Shown here in pieces: positions 6,318 to 14,283 of a DNA stretch of 18,114 nt. Under the pieces are notes generated by a model. That model worked only from the letters and a program-made list of their open reading frames with translations, made no database searches and was not told where the DNA came from. Where the stretch lies: the NCBI GenBank assembly GCA_049965775.1, contig JBMFVX010000057.1, positions 1-18,114 on the forward strand, in the 5' to 3' direction. The DNA comes from JABEVB01 sp049965775 (GTDB lineage: Bacteria > Planctomycetota > Phycisphaerae > WQYP01). Numbering within the stretch: the first letter of the stretch is position 1; the number at the start of each line of letters is the position of its first letter. The position numbers and the translations under genes are program-made.

Positions 6318-7598
6318 CGTGGGTGCTGCAGTTTTGGGAATAAGGTGGGCGAGAGCATCGTCGGGGTGTTCCACATGTTGGCGCTCGTAGGTGCGGCCCG
6401 CCCATGAATTGCCGCCGCGGTAGTAGTCCCAGGCACTGGCGGCAAGAACTGCGATTGCAAAAAAAATCGCCGGGGTAAAGAGCCATTCGGCTCCGGGTGT
6501 TCCGCGCATCCATTGGCGAAATCGCCGCACATGAGTAATGGCCAGGATGTTGGCAGCCAGAGCCATCACCAGCGAGACCGAGGCGCCGACACCGGGCCGG
6601 AGCCAACATGCCAGCGCTGCGCCAAGGGGATAAAGCGGCAGGAGTCCGCCGACCAGCAGCAGAAAAAGCTCCATAGCCAAAAGGAGCAAAGGATTATAGC
6701 GCACGCCCGCGTAGGCATTTTTTTTAGCCCCGCGAAAACAGTCGGCAAGGCCCTCATACATGCGGCCAAAAGCAAGGTCCTGGGTAAAGGTTGAAAAGAC
6801 GCGATACCCCGCGGTTTTGGTTCGGCGGCCGAGTGCCAGGTCTTCGATGATTTGGCCTTTAATGGCCTCGTGGCGGCCGATGGCTTCATAAACGCTGCGG
6901 CGAAAAAGCATGAAAGCACCGGCGGTCATCACGTGTCGGCGACGTGGATCGTTGCTATGGGCTGGCGGAGCGATGGCAAAGACCAGCATAAATGCGACCA
7001 GCATAAAGGCCTGCTCCATGCGGGTACCGCCGTCGGGCCGGGGCAGCAGGCTCAGTAAATCGGTCTGACGGCGCTGTGCGAGCCGCATGGCCTGGCGAAG
7101 AGCTGCGGGATGGAACTGTATGTCAGAATCGGCAAATAAAAGATAATCTCCGGTTGCCTTTGGCAAAGCCTGGGCAATCGCCCAATTTTTGCCAACCCAG
7201 CCCGGCGGCGGCGATTGTTTATTAACAAGCACCGTCAAGTGAGGGTATTGTGCGGTAAGTGATCGGCAAACCTCCGGCGTGTTGTCGGTAGATTGATCGT
7301 CCACAAAAATGATATTCAGATTGGGATAGTCCTGACGACACATTGACCCAAGCGTCGAAAACAACACATGGCCTTCGTTACGACCGGGGACAATCATGGT
7401 GATGCTGGGTGCATCAGTCGAAAAATCTGCTTGGGCGTCTGGTTTGCTGTTCATTGGTGGAAATTGCGAATCGAGCTTTTCAGCAGGGTCGGCCGCGTTG
7501 TAGGTGAGCTTAAATTGCCGCCCGGCCCAACCCATGCAAAGCACCAGCAGCCAGAAAAGGTTTATCAGTATCAACAGTAGAACAAAAGCCATGAGCAT
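6294..7598 (-). CDS. Membrane glycosyltransferase family 2 (CrtQ/HpnB-like)
   Basis: A 434-residue protein. An N-terminal membrane anchor (about 3-22) precedes a cytoplasmic GT-A domain with the family 2 motifs VPGRNE (70-75), VDDQSTDNT (99-107), PPGWVGKNWA (131-140), the metal-binding DSD (157-159) and the base-region IIEDLALGRR (250-259). Three to four hydrophobic segments follow (about 303-333, 338-356, 371-392), with a GRTYE motif near the end. This layout matches glycosyltransferases that modify membrane lipids such as carotenoids (CrtQ type) or hopanoids (HpnB type). The exact acceptor is unknown. It lies 54 bp downstream of the mlaF-like gene on the same strand and is likely co-transcribed, so a role in envelope lipids is plausible. 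Start ATG 7598 has GAGG about nine nt upstream; an ATG two codons later is possible. Confidence 0.87.
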   Translation of the reverse strand: MLMAFVLLLILINLFWLLVLCMGWAGRQFKLTYNAADPAEKLDSQFPPMNSKPDAQADFSTDAPSITMIVPGRNEGHVLFSTLGSMCRQDYPNLNIIFVDDQSTDNTPEVCRSLTAQYPHLTVLVNKQSPPPGWVGKNWAIAQALPKATGDYLLFADSDIQFHPAALRQAMRLAQRRQTDLLSLLPRPDGGTRMEQAFMLVAFMLVFAIAPPAHSNDPRRRHVMTAGAFMLFRRSVYEAIGRHEAIKGQIIEDLALGRRTKTAGYRVFSTFTQDLAFGRMYEGLADCFRGAKKNAYAGVRYNPLLLLAMELFLLLVGGLLPLYPLGAALACWLRPGVGASVSLVMALAANILAITHVRRFRQWMRGTPGAEWLFTPAIFFAIAVLAASAWDYYRGGNSWAGRTYERQHVEHPDDALAHLIPKTAAPTSSGANRQ

Positions 7599-7652
7599 GC
7601 GGAGTTGCCTCTGGAATAAAGGGGGCCGTTGAGCCGGGCAGGCGTTTATGCT

Positions 7653-8465
7653 TTACATGCGGTGCAAAGCCTTGAGGTCCTCTTCGCTGGCGCGACCATG
7701 AATAAAGCGGCAGACGCGCTCATCCTTACAGGTGCGAATTTCATCGCTGGTGCCACGGGCGATAATTTTACCATCAAGGAGCATAACGATATGGTCCGCA
7801 ACCTTAAATGCGCTGGTCATGTCGTGAGTTACGACGATACCGGTAACCTTGAGTTCCTCTTTAAGTTTGAGAATAAGTTCGTTAATAACGTCCGAACGAA
7901 TGGGGTCAAGCCCGGTGGTGGGCTCATCGTATAGCACAACCTCGGGGTTCATAGCGATAGCCCTTGCCAGTGCAACGCGTTTGCGTTGGCCGCCGGAAAG
8001 GTCGCCGGGCATCTTTTGCTCAATACCTTCCAGGCCGACGACGCTAAGTTTTTCATGGACAACATCTCGAATGTGAGCGTCAGAGCGAATGCCCTGCTGG
8101 CGCAGCGGAAAAGACACATTTTCTCCGACGGTCATGGAATCGAAGAGAGCGCCCATTTGAAAAAGAAACCCAAATCGTTTGCGAATGGGTTCCAGCTCAC
8201 CCTCGGAGAGTGTGTCAATGCGGCGGCCGTGAAAATAAATTTCGCCGGCATCGGGCCGCAAAAGGCCGACGATCAGCTTCAGCAGCACCGACTTGCCGAC
8301 GCCTGACGGCCCCATGACCACAAGCGTTTCGTCGGCTGGAATATCGAGCGATAAATTGTTGAACACCACAAGCGATCCAAATCGCTTGGAAACATTTTCA
8401 AAACGGATGATTGCAGCCCCTTCGGGCATTCGTTCGTCGGCGGCCTTGCATACCGGATCGAGCAT
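7653..8465 (-). CDS. mlaF: ABC transporter ATPase of the MlaF (lipid asymmetry/MCE) type
   Basis: A 270-residue ATP-binding subunit. Walker A GPSGVGKS at 52-59, Q-loop Q103 in FLFQMGALFDSMTV, signature LSGGQ at 156-160, Walker B VVLYDE at 176-181, D-loop TTGLD and switch His214 (VVTHD) are all intact, so it should hydrolyse ATP. FQMGALFDSMTVGENVSFPL is characteristic of MlaF/Ttg2A-type ATPases, which power phospholipid movement between inner and outer membranes with the permease MlaE. AAGGA lies nine nt before the ATG. It follows the mlaE-like gene by 17 bp, so the two are certainly an operon. An N-terminal extension of about 17 residues precedes the ABC core; an internal start at Met13 is possible. 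The usual MCE/MlaD subunit is not encoded next to it. Confidence 0.92.
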   Translation of the reverse strand: MLDPVCKAADERMPEGAAIIRFENVSKRFGSLVVFNNLSLDIPADETLVVMGPSGVGKSVLLKLIVGLLRPDAGEIYFHGRRIDTLSEGELEPIRKRFGFLFQMGALFDSMTVGENVSFPLRQQGIRSDAHIRDVVHEKLSVVGLEGIEQKMPGDLSGGQRKRVALARAIAMNPEVVLYDEPTTGLDPIRSDVINELILKLKEELKVTGIVVTHDMTSAFKVADHIVMLLDGKIIARGTSDEIRTCKDERVCRFIHGRASEEDLKALHRM

Positions 8466-8482
8466 GAATGACGTTCCTTGGG

Positions 8483-9349
8483 TTAAAATAGCGGGGCCTG
8501 GCTGGGCCAGTAAATGTTGTAAATATTATTGAGCATGGTCGCCAGAAAAAAGTTCATAACGAGAATGACGACGAAGCTGGCTACAAAGCTTTCGGTGCAG
8601 GCGCGACCTACGCCTTGTGCGCCCGAACCGCTGCGAAAGCCCTTATAGCAGGCGATACTGGCGATGGCTACACCAAAGAAAAAGCTCTTAATAAGGCCGG
8701 TGTTGATGGTGAAAAGATCGGTAGCTTGTGATGCGTAGTGCCAGAAGTGATAGTTGTTGACGCCCTCGACCTTAACCGCGATAAGCCAACCGCCGATAGC
8801 ACCGATGATGTCGCTGAAAACAGTAAGTACAGGGGTCATCAAAACGCAAGCCAAAAAGCGCGGCACGGCGAGCGTGCGTATGGGATCGGCGGCCATGGCT
8901 CGCAGGGCGTCTACCTGTTCCGTGACCTTCATCGTGCCGAGTTCGGCGGTCATGGCTCCCCCGACGCGGCCGGCGAGCATGACGGCGGTGAGTACAGGGC
9001 CGATCTGTTTGACAACGCTGACCACCACCACGGAGCCAAGCCGACTGGCAAAGCCAAGAGCCTGGAATTGGGGATACGCCTCAATGGCGAGTACGGCGCC
9101 AATGAATGCTCCGGTAAGCATAACAACCGGAATAGAGCGGGTGCCCATTTCATACATCTGCGTCATCATGTCGCGCCAACCCATGCGTGTAGGCCCGCGA
9201 AAACACCAGTGCAGAATGGACCCTAAAAAACGGCCAAAATCGCCGAGGCCCTGGATGGCGTTATATATGCTGCTGCCCAGAGTGGTTATTGGATCGAGCA
9301 GGCTCCATCCAGGCTCGGTTGGTGAGTTGTCTTTTTCAATAGCCGACAT
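8483..9349 (-). CDS. mlaE: MlaE-type ABC lipid transporter permease
   Basis: A 288-residue inner-membrane permease of the MlaE/YrbE family. It has an interfacial N-terminal helix (about 28-50), the coupling region, and about five membrane segments (about 73-95, 103-127, 164-192, 217-236, 252-275). The family signature is clear: AGRVGGAMTAELGTMKVTEQ at 126-145 followed by VDALRAMAADP, and the second motif ACYKGFRSGSGAQGVGRACT at 233-252. With the ATPase downstream it would form the membrane part of a complex that moves phospholipids between the two membranes. The start ATG at 9349 has AAAGG upstream. It is the first gene of the mlaE-mlaF-glycosyltransferase unit; the 300 bp upstream contain no gene. 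Confidence 0.93.
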   Translation of the reverse strand: MSAIEKDNSPTEPGWSLLDPITTLGSSIYNAIQGLGDFGRFLGSILHWCFRGPTRMGWRDMMTQMYEMGTRSIPVVMLTGAFIGAVLAIEAYPQFQALGFASRLGSVVVVSVVKQIGPVLTAVMLAGRVGGAMTAELGTMKVTEQVDALRAMAADPIRTLAVPRFLACVLMTPVLTVFSDIIGAIGGWLIAVKVEGVNNYHFWHYASQATDLFTINTGLIKSFFFGVAIASIACYKGFRSGSGAQGVGRACTESFVASFVVILVMNFFLATMLNNIYNIYWPSQAPLF

Positions 9350-9528
9350 CTTATACCTTTCCGACTACTAGCGCGACTCATAACCGGGTGGCGCACAAAC
9401 CCTTTACGCCTGCTGGGCAGCAGAGGCTATTCTAGCGTCATGGGTGGCAAGAGTGAAACGCTGGGCGAGACGGCTTTGCCTGTGAGGGCGAAATAGTCTT
9501 GGATATACGCTCGGAGGGCGGACGCACG

Positions 9529-9554
9529 ATCTGCAAATCGCTGCGTTTGCAGAT
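9529..9554. repeat. Perfect inverted repeat (hairpin) in the mlaE upstream region
   Basis: Arms ATCTGCAAA and TTTGCAGAT pair over 9 bp around an 8-nt loop. It lies about 100 nt past the glycosidase-like gene's stop and 180 nt before mlaE's start, with no T-run on either side. It could be an operator, a processing or stability hairpin, or part of a small RNA. Confidence 0.4.
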
Positions 9555-9630
9555 TGGCGCGCTGCGGACTGAAATAAGCACCCGAAGCAGGTGTATTGCG
9601 TAAAAAGTAAGACGCACGCTGCCAAGGTTA

Positions 9631-9650
9631 CAGGCCTTTGGCCAAGCCTG
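9631..9650 (-). terminator. Small hairpin right after the glycosidase-like gene
   Basis: CAGGC and GCCTG form a 5-bp stem directly after the stop codon (9652-9654); inner GGCC repeats allow an alternative fold. A T-run (TTTTT) follows only some 30 nt later, so it is a weak termination or mRNA-end candidate. Confidence 0.25.
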
Positions 9651-9651
9651 C

Positions 9652-11862
9652 TTATTCTCCGGCGCGAACGGTGATGGTAATGGTCTCGGCAGAACTTGTG
9701 CTGCTGCGTTTAACCTGGAATGACGCAACATGATCCTGATAACGCATTGCGGAAATAGCCCCGCTGGAAGCGGTCACTTTGGGTTGGCTGGCGGCATAAA
9801 CCTGCAGCGGCAAAGCGGCTTCGCCTTTGGCAAACCGCAACGCAATCGTCAATGTGCCATGGCTGATGGCGGCATGCGGAATGCGGCTGCGCCCGGTGGG
9901 CACAAACTGTGCGGTATCTCCGAGCAGGGCGATATCTGATGTTATGGGGCAGAGTTCATAATATGCCCAGCCGGCTTTTTCTAGCTGACCACGGACGGGG
10001 CGAGTGCCCGCCCGTACCTGGCCGCTATCAGTTCTCAGGTTATAAATGTAGTACTGGCCGGTGAGACCAAGCGAAGCTGGAGTGAAGGAAAAATCGGTTG
10101 GGTCGGCCTCCCGTCGGCAGATGAACACGTACTCTGTACGGGGATTTTGGTTGGTAAACGTGGCTGCAATGAGAGGGTGGGATAGATGCCGGGCATCGGC
10201 CAGGATGGTTTGGTCGGTTGGCACGATAGGCTCATCCGGTTTGACGATCACGCCATCAGCACGAACGGCCTTAAAGATATTGACGGGAGATTCCTGCCCC
10301 ATGGCGTCGCTTACGCCCACTACACCGGCGGAAAGCGTCGCGAGAATCAGGTTTTCGGTTTCGGTGCTGCGAAAGTTGTCTACCCAGGGCCACGAGCCAA
10401 TTGCCCGGGCAAAAGCGTAGTTGTAAAGAGCATCGTCGTAACGATCGTAACAGAATCGGTCGGTTGCAACCCTGACCGAGGTGAGGTTGCCATAGTGAGC
10501 GCCCTGCAGCATGAATCGAGGTGTTTCCATGCAGTATTGCATGGCTAAGCCATACTTTTGACATGCGGAGGCCATGTCATCGGTAAATGCCCGGCCGATG
10601 CCCGGCGTTGTGGCCATGGCCGGCGAATGGCGGTAAATTCGATTCATCCAATCCTGTTCGTAGCAAATAACGCCCGACGAATGCAAGTAGCTCGCAATAT
10701 GATTCCACCAGCGTGGATCAATCGCAGCCACGCCGGATATCACATACTTTTTGTGGTATGGGCTGTCTACATCAATCCATCGGCCGTGTGTTACCAGCGG
10801 CAGCCCAAGCTTGCTCTGAAAGGCCGCCAAACCATCGGGAAACAGCTCCGGCGCTGCCTTATAGAGCATGGTTCCGCCGTAATGATTCCACGAGCCTTGC
10901 GCTACTTTGCCATTCATGGCACCAAGGTGTCTTCCATTGATGAAGGTGTTGGATTTTTCATACCACCAACTGTCTAATTGCAGGTAGCCCAGCGGGATGT
11001 GCTTGCTGGCGAATTGCTTTTTAACCGCCAGCAAAGTACCCGCATACCCAAGCGACCTGACAAAATGGTAGTAATACACGGCGCCGTTGTCCGTCCAATA
11101 GCCAAGATATTTGAGCATGGCGTTGGCATCGTTTGCGGTACGCGGGCGATGAAAGGCGGTTGTGAGTGTGCGTCCCCACTGTCTAAATGTATGCTCGATG
11201 CCGCGGCCAAAGACCATGATGGTTGTAAGCGGCAGCGTGCCGCCGGTCAGTCGCACGTGAGAGCCGACTGTTTGGCCCAATAACGAATGACCAGTGCCGA
11301 TCATAGTGTTGGTCATAAAACTGTGGAGCGGCGACATGACGACGGTCGCAAAGGCATGGTTAAATAGTATCCAGGGAGTAGCAGTGCGAGTTAAATAGAA
11401 GGCATGCGGATAAAACTCGTGATTACCAAAGCTCAGATGAAATAAACCCAGTGGAAACGTCGTAAACGCCGGAAAAACGGGAAATGGGGCGTGGGTCAGC
11501 CCATGAATATCAAGGTTAAACTCAAGAATCGGATTTTTTGAATAGCACCGAATAAATGCCGGATTGGCCTGCGCACCGGGCCAGGTAAAAGCTATCTCCT
11601 GCCAAGGACCGTTGGCGTCTGTACCCGATTTTACTATGGCCTGGGTTATCGGATTGCCGACAGTGCCGCCAAACGACCAATGGAATGGGGTAAAGGTAAC
11701 GCCATAGCTTCCGATGCTGGGGGAAACAGTCACCTGCAATTGGGCGGATGCCCCCGAAATCTTCAGTGTTGGCGGCAGTGCTGCTGCCATAGCACGCGGC
11801 GCCAAGTTAATACAGCCTGCAAGGATGGCCATGATGCCCGCTAGAAGACCGAACTTTTGCAT
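9652..11862 (-). CDS. Glycosidase-like lipoprotein (TIM barrel, clan GH-D-like, unassigned family)
   Basis: A 736-residue exported protein. The N-terminus carries a hydrophobic signal with an ILAGC lipobox (Cys17), so it is probably a lipoprotein facing the periplasm or outside. Residues 30-240 are beta-rich, like the N-terminal supersandwich of GH36 enzymes. From 252 a TIM barrel begins with LGYWTDNGAVYYYHF, then YLQLDSWWY (293-301), LPLVTHGRWIDVDSPY (354-369) and CYEQDWMNRIY (400-410). The last resembles the nucleophile strand of alpha-galactosidase-like retaining enzymes, making Asp404 the likely nucleophile; Asp468 or nearby acids could serve as acid/base. A C-terminal beta domain (about 560-736) follows. 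Substrate is unknown; alpha-galactoside or another alpha-glycoside is a reasonable guess. GAGGT lies six nt before the ATG, and a good promoter with a dyad precedes it. It appears monocistronic. Confidence 0.75.
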   Translation of the reverse strand: MQKFGLLAGIMAILAGCINLAPRAMAAALPPTLKISGASAQLQVTVSPSIGSYGVTFTPFHWSFGGTVGNPITQAIVKSGTDANGPWQEIAFTWPGAQANPAFIRCYSKNPILEFNLDIHGLTHAPFPVFPAFTTFPLGLFHLSFGNHEFYPHAFYLTRTATPWILFNHAFATVVMSPLHSFMTNTMIGTGHSLLGQTVGSHVRLTGGTLPLTTIMVFGRGIEHTFRQWGRTLTTAFHRPRTANDANAMLKYLGYWTDNGAVYYYHFVRSLGYAGTLLAVKKQFASKHIPLGYLQLDSWWYEKSNTFINGRHLGAMNGKVAQGSWNHYGGTMLYKAAPELFPDGLAAFQSKLGLPLVTHGRWIDVDSPYHKKYVISGVAAIDPRWWNHIASYLHSSGVICYEQDWMNRIYRHSPAMATTPGIGRAFTDDMASACQKYGLAMQYCMETPRFMLQGAHYGNLTSVRVATDRFCYDRYDDALYNYAFARAIGSWPWVDNFRSTETENLILATLSAGVVGVSDAMGQESPVNIFKAVRADGVIVKPDEPIVPTDQTILADARHLSHPLIAATFTNQNPRTEYVFICRREADPTDFSFTPASLGLTGQYYIYNLRTDSGQVRAGTRPVRGQLEKAGWAYYELCPITSDIALLGDTAQFVPTGRSRIPHAAISHGTLTIALRFAKGEAALPLQVYAASQPKVTASSGAISAMRYQDHVASFQVKRSSTSSAETITITVRAGE

Positions 11863-11892
11863 GTGACTACCTCAAACATAATTTACGCACGA

Positions 11893-11921
11893 ATAATAGT
11901 GCTGAATCTGCTTAATGCCAA
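11893..11921 (-). promoter_or_regulatory. Sigma-70-type promoter of the glycosidase-like gene
   Basis: On the minus strand, TTGGCA (11916-11921) and TATTAT (11893-11898) are separated by exactly 17 nt; each hexamer differs from consensus at one position. Transcription would begin near 11886, giving a leader of about 25 nt that holds the GAGGT ribosome site. Confidence 0.6.
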
Positions 11922-11946
11922 CTGCAATCGGCTCAGCAGTTGGGCA
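11916..11946. promoter_or_regulatory. Dyad overlapping the -35 box (operator candidate)
   Basis: Arms TGCCAACTGC (11916-11925) and GCAGTTGGGCA (11936-11946) are complementary over 10 bp with one bulged G, around a 10-nt centre. One arm contains the -35 box of the promoter of the glycosidase-like gene, the place where a repressor would block RNA polymerase. It could alternatively be a 3' hairpin of the upstream gene, but it has no T-run and lies about 190 nt past that stop codon. Confidence 0.45.
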
Positions 11947-12132
11947 TGGTGGGCAATATGTGGCTCTGGTGTCGCGTAGTCCTAAGCGATTAAGTGATGA
12001 TTAGTCGGCGGAATAGGTGAAGCATATCATGGTGTGCATGCGTCAACCCAGAGTTTGGTATTGATAAAAAATCTCACAGTTGCATCTCCGGTATAGCCTG
12101 TAAACTGCAAATATGTTTTGCAAAGTTATGGG

Positions 12133-14172
12133 TTATTGCTGCGGCAGGTTGATGGCGTTGCTGCCGCTGCTTGCGAATGCCACGTGCGCCTGCCAGCGGG
12201 CTTGTGCCGGGCGGCAAACCGATGCGAGGCCATTGGTGCAGTAACTGTAGTAGATATCGAACGTCCAGACGGCATCGGTTACCAGGGCCGACTTTGGCAA
12301 AGTTTTGGGATTAAGTGTGAAGGTAACTTGATGCGTCTTGCCGGCCTCAAGTGTTTGTTGCAATATTACCGAACTGCCGTTTGTTATTCGCAGCGAGACG
12401 GGTACGCCCGGCGTGAGGTGCGCATCGGTGGGAATGTGCAAATCGGCATTGATGATAATTGGTTTACCATCGTTGAGGGTCAACTTAAGCAGGGCGGTTG
12501 CCGGTGTTTTGGAATCACCAGCCGCCGGCTGCTGCGTTGTAACGGGCGAATGCAGGCCGGCAATAACCAATTCATGCCAAGCCTTGGTGCGGCCATTGAT
12601 CATGACGATGCGCTGGTTGTCGGTATCGGCGACAAAAATGGTGTTGCCGCTGACGCTTAGGCCTCCGGGTTCATAAAACTGCACCGCGCCGCCGGGGGCG
12701 CCGACGCCCGGCTGGCCCGTGCCCGCAAAGGTGGATACATTACCCGTCTTGGGATTGATAAGTCGTAGTTTATGATTGTAGGTATCGGCAACAAGCAGTT
12801 TGTCGTGAAAGACCGCTACGCCCAAGTCGTGCTGCAAAAGGGCCACGTCGCGGTTGCCATCTTCGTCGCCAAAGTCAAACAAGCCGTGGCCTACCACGGT
12901 AAAAACGTTGTCGTCGGTAAGGTTTACACCGCGGACGGCGCTGTTTTCAGAATCGGCAAAATAAAGCGTGTTGCCGTCGAGTGCCAAGCCCGATGGTTGA
13001 GCGAGCGCGGCATCAGGGCCGTAGCCGTTCTGCAAGCCCTCGCCGCCTGAGCCAGCCAGCGGCTGGGCCTTGAGCGTTTTAAGATTCATCTTCCAAATTT
13101 GATGCTCACCGGCCATCGCAATATAAAGCGTCTGTGCGCGCACCGCCAAGTCCCAGGGCGAGTTAATGCCTTGTGCTGTGCCTGTTCCGCCGCCGGTAAC
13201 ATCATAAACCTCACGGCCAGTGCCGAGGATGGTAGTTACCTGCATGGTTTTCAGGTTGACTTTGCGAATCAAGTGGTTAAGTGTGTCGGCAACGTAGAGA
13301 TTGTGTCCTTCCAAAGCGAGACCTTGCGGGCCGTTAAACTCGGCGGTTGCCGCCGGGCCGTCGCGGCGGCCGGCTTTACCGCAGCCGATAACGGCTTCGA
13401 GCGTAGCCATGGCGTGATCGTTGGGCCAGGAAGCGATCACAATGCGGTTATGGTCGCTGTCGCTGATGAAAAGCCGCTTTCCTTGGGCATCGGCCAGCAC
13501 CTTACCGGGGAAAGACAAGCCTGAAGCCGACTGCATGGCGGCTTGATGCGGCAGTACCAAAGGCTCTTTGGCGAGCCAGCCGTGCAGTCGGTCGGTCAGC
13601 AGTGTTTTGGCAATGACTTTTTCGAGACTGTCGCGGTTGCCTTCGCCGGAGACGGCACCCACAATGCGTCCGCGGGCATCCACCAGCACGAGCGTGGGCC
13701 AACTGTTTACTCCATAGCTGTCCCAGATTTTCATGTTTTGATCTACCACGATGGGGTGCTGGATTTTATAGCGAAGCACCGCCTGGCGGATATTGGCGAG
13801 GGTGCTTTCGTTGGTGAACTTTGCGGAATGCACTCCAATAATAACAAATGGCTGGCCTTTGAAATGGTCCTGCAGGTAATCAAGATCGGGAATAATGTGC
13901 ATGCAATTGATGCAGCCGTAGGTCCAAAAATCGAGCAGCACAACCTGCCCCTTGAGCTGATGCTTAAAGCTCAGAGGTTCAGGCGTATTGAGCCACTTAA
14001 AATCCGGCGGGAAGTCGGGTGCGCGCACCTGATCGTCAAACATACCGGCCGCTCCGTATAAGAATGCGGGTGGATGCAGCATAAGCCGCAGGGACAAGGC
14101 AGCCACGACGATAACGCCGCACACGAGGGATATAAAACCAATTCGCCATTGCTTGATCCATGAGAAAAGCAT
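12133..14172 (-). CDS. Membrane-anchored thioredoxin-like/NHL-repeat protein (NHLRC2-like)
   Basis: A 679-residue protein. A single N-terminal membrane helix (about 11-32) anchors it. A thioredoxin-like domain (about 45-200) follows, with WTYGCINCMH (83-92; cysteines 87 and 90 as a CxxC-type redox pair) and the cis-proline loop SWPT (157-160). An NHL beta-propeller (about 220-545) comes next, with recurring patterns such as NGPQGLALEGHNLYVADTLN and EPGGLSVSGNTIFVADTDNQ. A C-terminal beta domain ends with two cysteines in YYSYCTNGLASVC. The order thioredoxin-NHL-C-terminal domain is that of animal NHLRC2 and its bacterial homologues, whose substrates are unknown. It probably acts on the outer face of the inner membrane. 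GGAG lies seven nt before the ATG. It stands apart from its neighbours by 270 and 111 bp and is probably a single-gene transcript. Confidence 0.88.
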   Translation of the reverse strand: MLFSWIKQWRIGFISLVCGVIVVAALSLRLMLHPPAFLYGAAGMFDDQVRAPDFPPDFKWLNTPEPLSFKHQLKGQVVLLDFWTYGCINCMHIIPDLDYLQDHFKGQPFVIIGVHSAKFTNESTLANIRQAVLRYKIQHPIVVDQNMKIWDSYGVNSWPTLVLVDARGRIVGAVSGEGNRDSLEKVIAKTLLTDRLHGWLAKEPLVLPHQAAMQSASGLSFPGKVLADAQGKRLFISDSDHNRIVIASWPNDHAMATLEAVIGCGKAGRRDGPAATAEFNGPQGLALEGHNLYVADTLNHLIRKVNLKTMQVTTILGTGREVYDVTGGGTGTAQGINSPWDLAVRAQTLYIAMAGEHQIWKMNLKTLKAQPLAGSGGEGLQNGYGPDAALAQPSGLALDGNTLYFADSENSAVRGVNLTDDNVFTVVGHGLFDFGDEDGNRDVALLQHDLGVAVFHDKLLVADTYNHKLRLINPKTGNVSTFAGTGQPGVGAPGGAVQFYEPGGLSVSGNTIFVADTDNQRIVMINGRTKAWHELVIAGLHSPVTTQQPAAGDSKTPATALLKLTLNDGKPIIINADLHIPTDAHLTPGVPVSLRITNGSSVILQQTLEAGKTHQVTFTLNPKTLPKSALVTDAVWTFDIYYSYCTNGLASVCRPAQARWQAHVAFASSGSNAINLPQQ

Positions 14173-14239
14173 TATAACACTCCATTAAATCCTAGTGTGC
14201 CTCTGCCAGCCTGAAATTGGGGTTGGCTTAGGTTGGTCG

Positions 14240-14261
14240 CGTAAGCACCGATTACCTTACG
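14240..14261. promoter_or_regulatory. Inverted repeat in a divergent intergenic region
   Basis: CGTAAG and CTTACG (6-bp arms, 10-nt centre) lie in the 111-bp region between the divergent thioredoxin/NHL gene and the small membrane protein gene. A GGTTGG direct repeat (14221-14226 and 14231-14236) sits beside it. The spacing suits a dimeric regulator, but no clear -10/-35 pair is visible. Confidence 0.25.
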
Positions 14262-14283
14262 TTTAAGCGAAGGGGATCAGATT

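Larger units (their letters stand above)
9350..9651. other. Gene-free stretch upstream of mlaE
   Basis: No convincing gene. Short open frames here lack ribosome sites and have no sensible composition. The notable elements are a perfect 9-bp hairpin at 9529-9554 and a smaller one at 9631-9650, next to the stop codon of the glycosidase-like gene. The promoter of the mlaE operon must lie here or upstream, but I see no good -35/-10 pair. Confidence 0.5.

Noticed and set aside
5717..6532. A 271-codon minus-strand open frame opposite the dehydrogenase
   Set aside because: It is a shadow of the dehydrogenase and glycosyltransferase genes; composition is Pro/Ser/Thr/Arg-rich and there is no motif.
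9404..9731. Short minus-strand open frames (73 and 97 codons) upstream of mlaE
   Set aside because: No ribosome site, cysteine- and arginine-rich random composition, and the longer one runs into the glycosidase-like gene. The region is better treated as intergenic.
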